Shown here: positions 62,223 to 64,000 of the stretch, piece by piece
Position numbering within the stretch: position 1 is the first letter of the stretch
Layout: each line of letters starts with the position of its first letter
Assembly (NCBI GenBank): GCA_026014725.1
Contig: JAOZHV010000052.1
Coordinates: 62,001-126,000, forward strand
Origin: Candidatus Bathyarchaeota archaeon
Lineage (GTDB): Archaea > Thermoproteota > Bathyarchaeia > Bathyarchaeales > Bathycorpusculaceae
Direction of reading: 5' to 3'
Length of the DNA: 64,000 nt
Notes under the pieces: model-generated
Seen by the model: the letters and a program-made list of their open reading frames with translations, nothing else
Database searches by the model: none
What the model was told of the DNA's origin: nothing
Made by a program: the position numbers and the translations under genes

Positions 62223-63086
62223 CTATTTTTTTGCTATCCAATAACTCATTTCAGGTCTACATAGCAACCGATACAAGTAGAATAACGCGTTTGGGAACAT
62301 TGCACCGTTTAGGTGGTAATCTGCCCTCTCAAACCGTTCGAAACCTGCTTGTTTGAACGTTTGAGCTATTGCATTGTGGTTTATGGCGTGCTCTTTTTTG
62401 TGCCAATAATCAGACAGCGTGTAATCGATTGAGGGCACCCTTAAGCCTGTGATTTGGAAGTAAAAACTGTTGATTAAGGGGTTCGAGTGGAAGTAGAGGC
62501 TCTTTACGAGTTCAGCTAGGCTACTGGGCTCGTTCTTCCAGTAAAAAGGCGAAGCCTCATGGTCAATGTAAATTACTCCGCCTTTCTTTAGTAAACCGCA
62601 AAGTGTTCGAAGCGCGGCAAGGTAATCGGGCAAGTGATGAAGCACCGAATAACCCACTATCAAATCAAACGCACCTTTTGTGAAGTTTAGGTCTTCGATT
62701 GGCGAGTTAATCACTGTGAGTTTGTCGTTGAGGTAGGCGAGGTACTTTTTCTTGAGGATGGCACACATTTCGGCTGAGATGTCTATGGCTGTGACTTTGT
62801 AGCCCATCTGTAGCAGTTTACCTGTTAAGTTGCCTGTGCCTGCGCCAACGTCAAGTGCGTTTTTTTGGTTATCAACAATCTGCTTGTCTATCTGCTCAAG
62901 AAGCGTCTTTACTCTTTTTTGTTCGCGTTTACTGTACACTTCAGGATGAATCAGCTCGTAGTACTCAGCTTCGCTACGGTGAACCTCAATGTTGGCTTGA
63001 TGGATTTTCTCTTTTAGCGTTTGGTCTTTAGGCAATACTGTTTGTGCCTTCTTCACGGTTAGGTTTGTTGAGTAATTAGTTTCCAA
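62223..63086 (-). CDS. Class I SAM-dependent methyltransferase
   Basis: A 287-residue methyltransferase. Motif I is ALDVGAGTGNLTGKLL (residues 77-92), then TAIDISAEMC, and the UbiE-like VGYSVLHHLPDYLAAL (post-motif III). About 75 N-terminal residues precede the fold, and the C-terminus (FYLYRLLCRP) is hydrophobic. It may methylate a small molecule, lipid or quinone-like substrate; position among B12-rSAM genes suggests a related product. It is divergent from the partial rSAM gene at 63266. Confidence 0.85.
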   Translation of the reverse strand: METNYSTNLTVKKAQTVLPKDQTLKEKIHQANIEVHRSEAEYYELIHPEVYSKREQKRVKTLLEQIDKQIVDNQKNALDVGAGTGNLTGKLLQMGYKVTAIDISAEMCAILKKKYLAYLNDKLTVINSPIEDLNFTKGAFDLIVGYSVLHHLPDYLAALRTLCGLLKKGGVIYIDHEASPFYWKNEPSSLAELVKSLYFHSNPLINSFYFQITGLRVPSIDYTLSDYWHKKEHAINHNAIAQTFKQAGFERFERADYHLNGAMFPNALFYLYRLLCRPEMSYWIAKK

Positions 63087-63265
63087 TTAATATATTATTT
63101 TCAAAAATTCAAGAATACGCATCGCAAAATCCAAGAGGCATTCTTAACCTACAGTGTCATAAGAAAATCATCACAGCTGTCTTGTCTTTGAATTTGCTCT
63201 AAAAATGCGAAAAGTTTAAGCACAAAGCGCCGCCTTTGAGAGATAAACACCCGCGTGAAGCAAAA
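63087..63265. other. Divergent gap between methyltransferase and rSAM gene
   Basis: 179 bases, AT-rich near the methyltransferase start (TTAATATATTATTTTC). GTTTAAGC near 63209 is a weak TATA candidate for the plus gene. No gene is seen. Confidence 0.3.
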
Positions 63266-64000
63266 ATGAAGCCTCATATAACATTAGTGAACCCAGCCGC
63301 GCCGCCTGCTGCTGCTATGCATTGGCCCTTTGCACTGTTAGGCTTAGGGTACTTAGGTGCAGTTTTAGAAAAAAACAACTACAAAGTTGACGTAATCGAT
63401 TGCCAAATGCTTAATCTCTCTTTTGAAGACTTCAGAGCTGAGATTGCCAAGCGGCAACCCAACATTGTCGGCATGACTTCCTCCACGTTAACGTATAAAT
63501 CAGGCTTGAAATTGGTGAAAATCGCCAAAGAAGCTTGCCCCAACTGTATTACAATCGCAGGTGGACCCCACGTTACCTTCTGGGACGACCATGCTCTGGA
63601 AGAGTGCCCCGAACTTGACATTGTAGTTAGGAAAGAGGGGGAAGAAACTATGCTGGAACTGGTGCAGAAGATAGAAGCGGGCGAGAGCTACTATGACGTT
63701 TTGGGCATCACCTGCAGAAAAGACGGCAAAATCCACAGAACACCAGACCGCCCATACATTGAAGATTTAGATAGCTTGCCGTTTCCAGCGCGCCACCTGT
63801 GGCCAATGGAGAAGTTCCGTGAACACGAGGATGTGTTGTATTTGGCGACTAGCAGGGGGTGCGTGTACTGGTGTGAATTCTGCGCTACTGTTAGGATGCA
63901 CGGTCGCAAGTACCGCATGCGAAGCCCAAAAAACGTAGTTGACGAGATAGAGTTTCTCCACAAGACGTATGGCATGAGCAATTTCACGTTTTGTGATGAC
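63266..64000 (+). CDS. B12-binding-domain radical SAM enzyme (subgroup B), N-terminal part (runs off right edge)
   Basis: The first 245 codons are in the window, open at the edge. ATG 63266 begins KPHITLVNPAAPP. The B12-like domain has LLGLGYLGAVLEKNN, NIVGMTSSTLTYKSG and GGPHVTFWDD; the SAM cluster is C199-x3-C203-x2-C206 (CVYWCEFC), then YRMRSPKNVVDEIEFL. It closely resembles 58378-59790. The usual GEGE of the B12-like domain reads KEGE here (VVRKEGEE), a small deviation. No ribosome site is evident. Confidence 0.87.
   Translation, partial: MKPHITLVNPAAPPAAAMHWPFALLGLGYLGAVLEKNNYKVDVIDCQMLNLSFEDFRAEIAKRQPNIVGMTSSTLTYKSGLKLVKIAKEACPNCITIAGGPHVTFWDDHALEECPELDIVVRKEGEETMLELVQKIEAGESYYDVLGITCRKDGKIHRTPDRPYIEDLDSLPFPARHLWPMEKFREHEDVLYLATSRGCVYWCEFCATVRMHGRKYRMRSPKNVVDEIEFLHKTYGMSNFTFCDD

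Noticed and set aside
1-64000. Insertion sequences, integrases, toxin-antitoxin or phage genes
   Set aside because: No transposase, integrase or capsid-like protein was recognised on either strand.

Overview
The window is archaeal. It encodes the translation initiation factor aIF2 gamma, ribosomal proteins S6e, S24e and S27ae, RNA polymerase subunit Rpo7 and Spt4, archaeal-type Pro- and Thr-tRNA synthetases, a GTP-dependent dephospho-CoA kinase, myo-inositol-phosphate synthase, a Fae-Hps fusion and a tungsten/molybdopterin aldehyde:ferredoxin oxidoreductase. Many genes are preceded by TTTATA-type boxes, and GTG or TTG starts are frequent. This gene content fits an anaerobic TACK-type archaeon, most likely Bathyarchaeia; that placement is inference from gene content and was not tested phylogenetically.

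Layout. 1-1830 (minus): a surface-glycan glycosyltransferase run cut by the window edge. 1915-4289: a membrane protein, a HisC/CobC-like aminotransferase and thymidylate kinase. 4657-7560: a large secreted beta-propeller protein. 7753-16510: housekeeping and metabolic genes, including an HD hydrolase, tRNA-Glu, an SDR, an M32 carboxypeptidase and Fae-Hps with an added N-terminal HTH-like segment. 16652-21360: the conserved archaeal information-processing block (S6e, aIF2 gamma, PIN nuclease, Rpo7, Spt4, dephospho-CoA kinase, S24e, S27ae). 22646-24975: phosphoglycerate kinase and a bacterial-type (class I) GAPDH. 26434-41299: amino-acid biosynthesis (IlvD, IlvE, an aspartate/alanine-type aminotransferase), tRNA-Val, ProRS, ThrRS, AOR, a sugar kinase, GcvH next to a flavin disulfide reductase, and inositol-phosphate synthase.

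The unusual part runs from about 41.5 kb to the right edge. It has eight radical SAM enzymes (two SPASM/AhbD-like, one HemW-like and five with B12-binding-like N-termini), two more secreted beta-propeller proteins, two Dph6-like PP-loop ATPases and a SAM methyltransferase. It also has an RnfD-like membrane protein fused to a double [4Fe-4S] domain of RnfC type, next to a second membrane protein. The B12-type radical SAM enzymes fall into two sequence subgroups (A and B) arranged like a partly duplicated cassette with the PP-loop ATPases. The rSAM, propeller, B12-rSAM and HemW-like genes at 45984-52569 form a second same-strand run. No known pathway explains the whole set; a cofactor, lipid or peptide maturation system is plausible but unproven.

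Non-coding structure worth attention: two different imperfect intergenic repeats (about 85 bp each) that flank a Dph6-like gene and recur tens of kb away, one with a compensatory base-pair change; a candidate three-way-junction RNA at 47540-47615; another stem structure at 41416-41487; and a recurrent TATA-GGGGG motif in gene-free gaps. No CRISPR array, rRNA or insertion sequence was seen.
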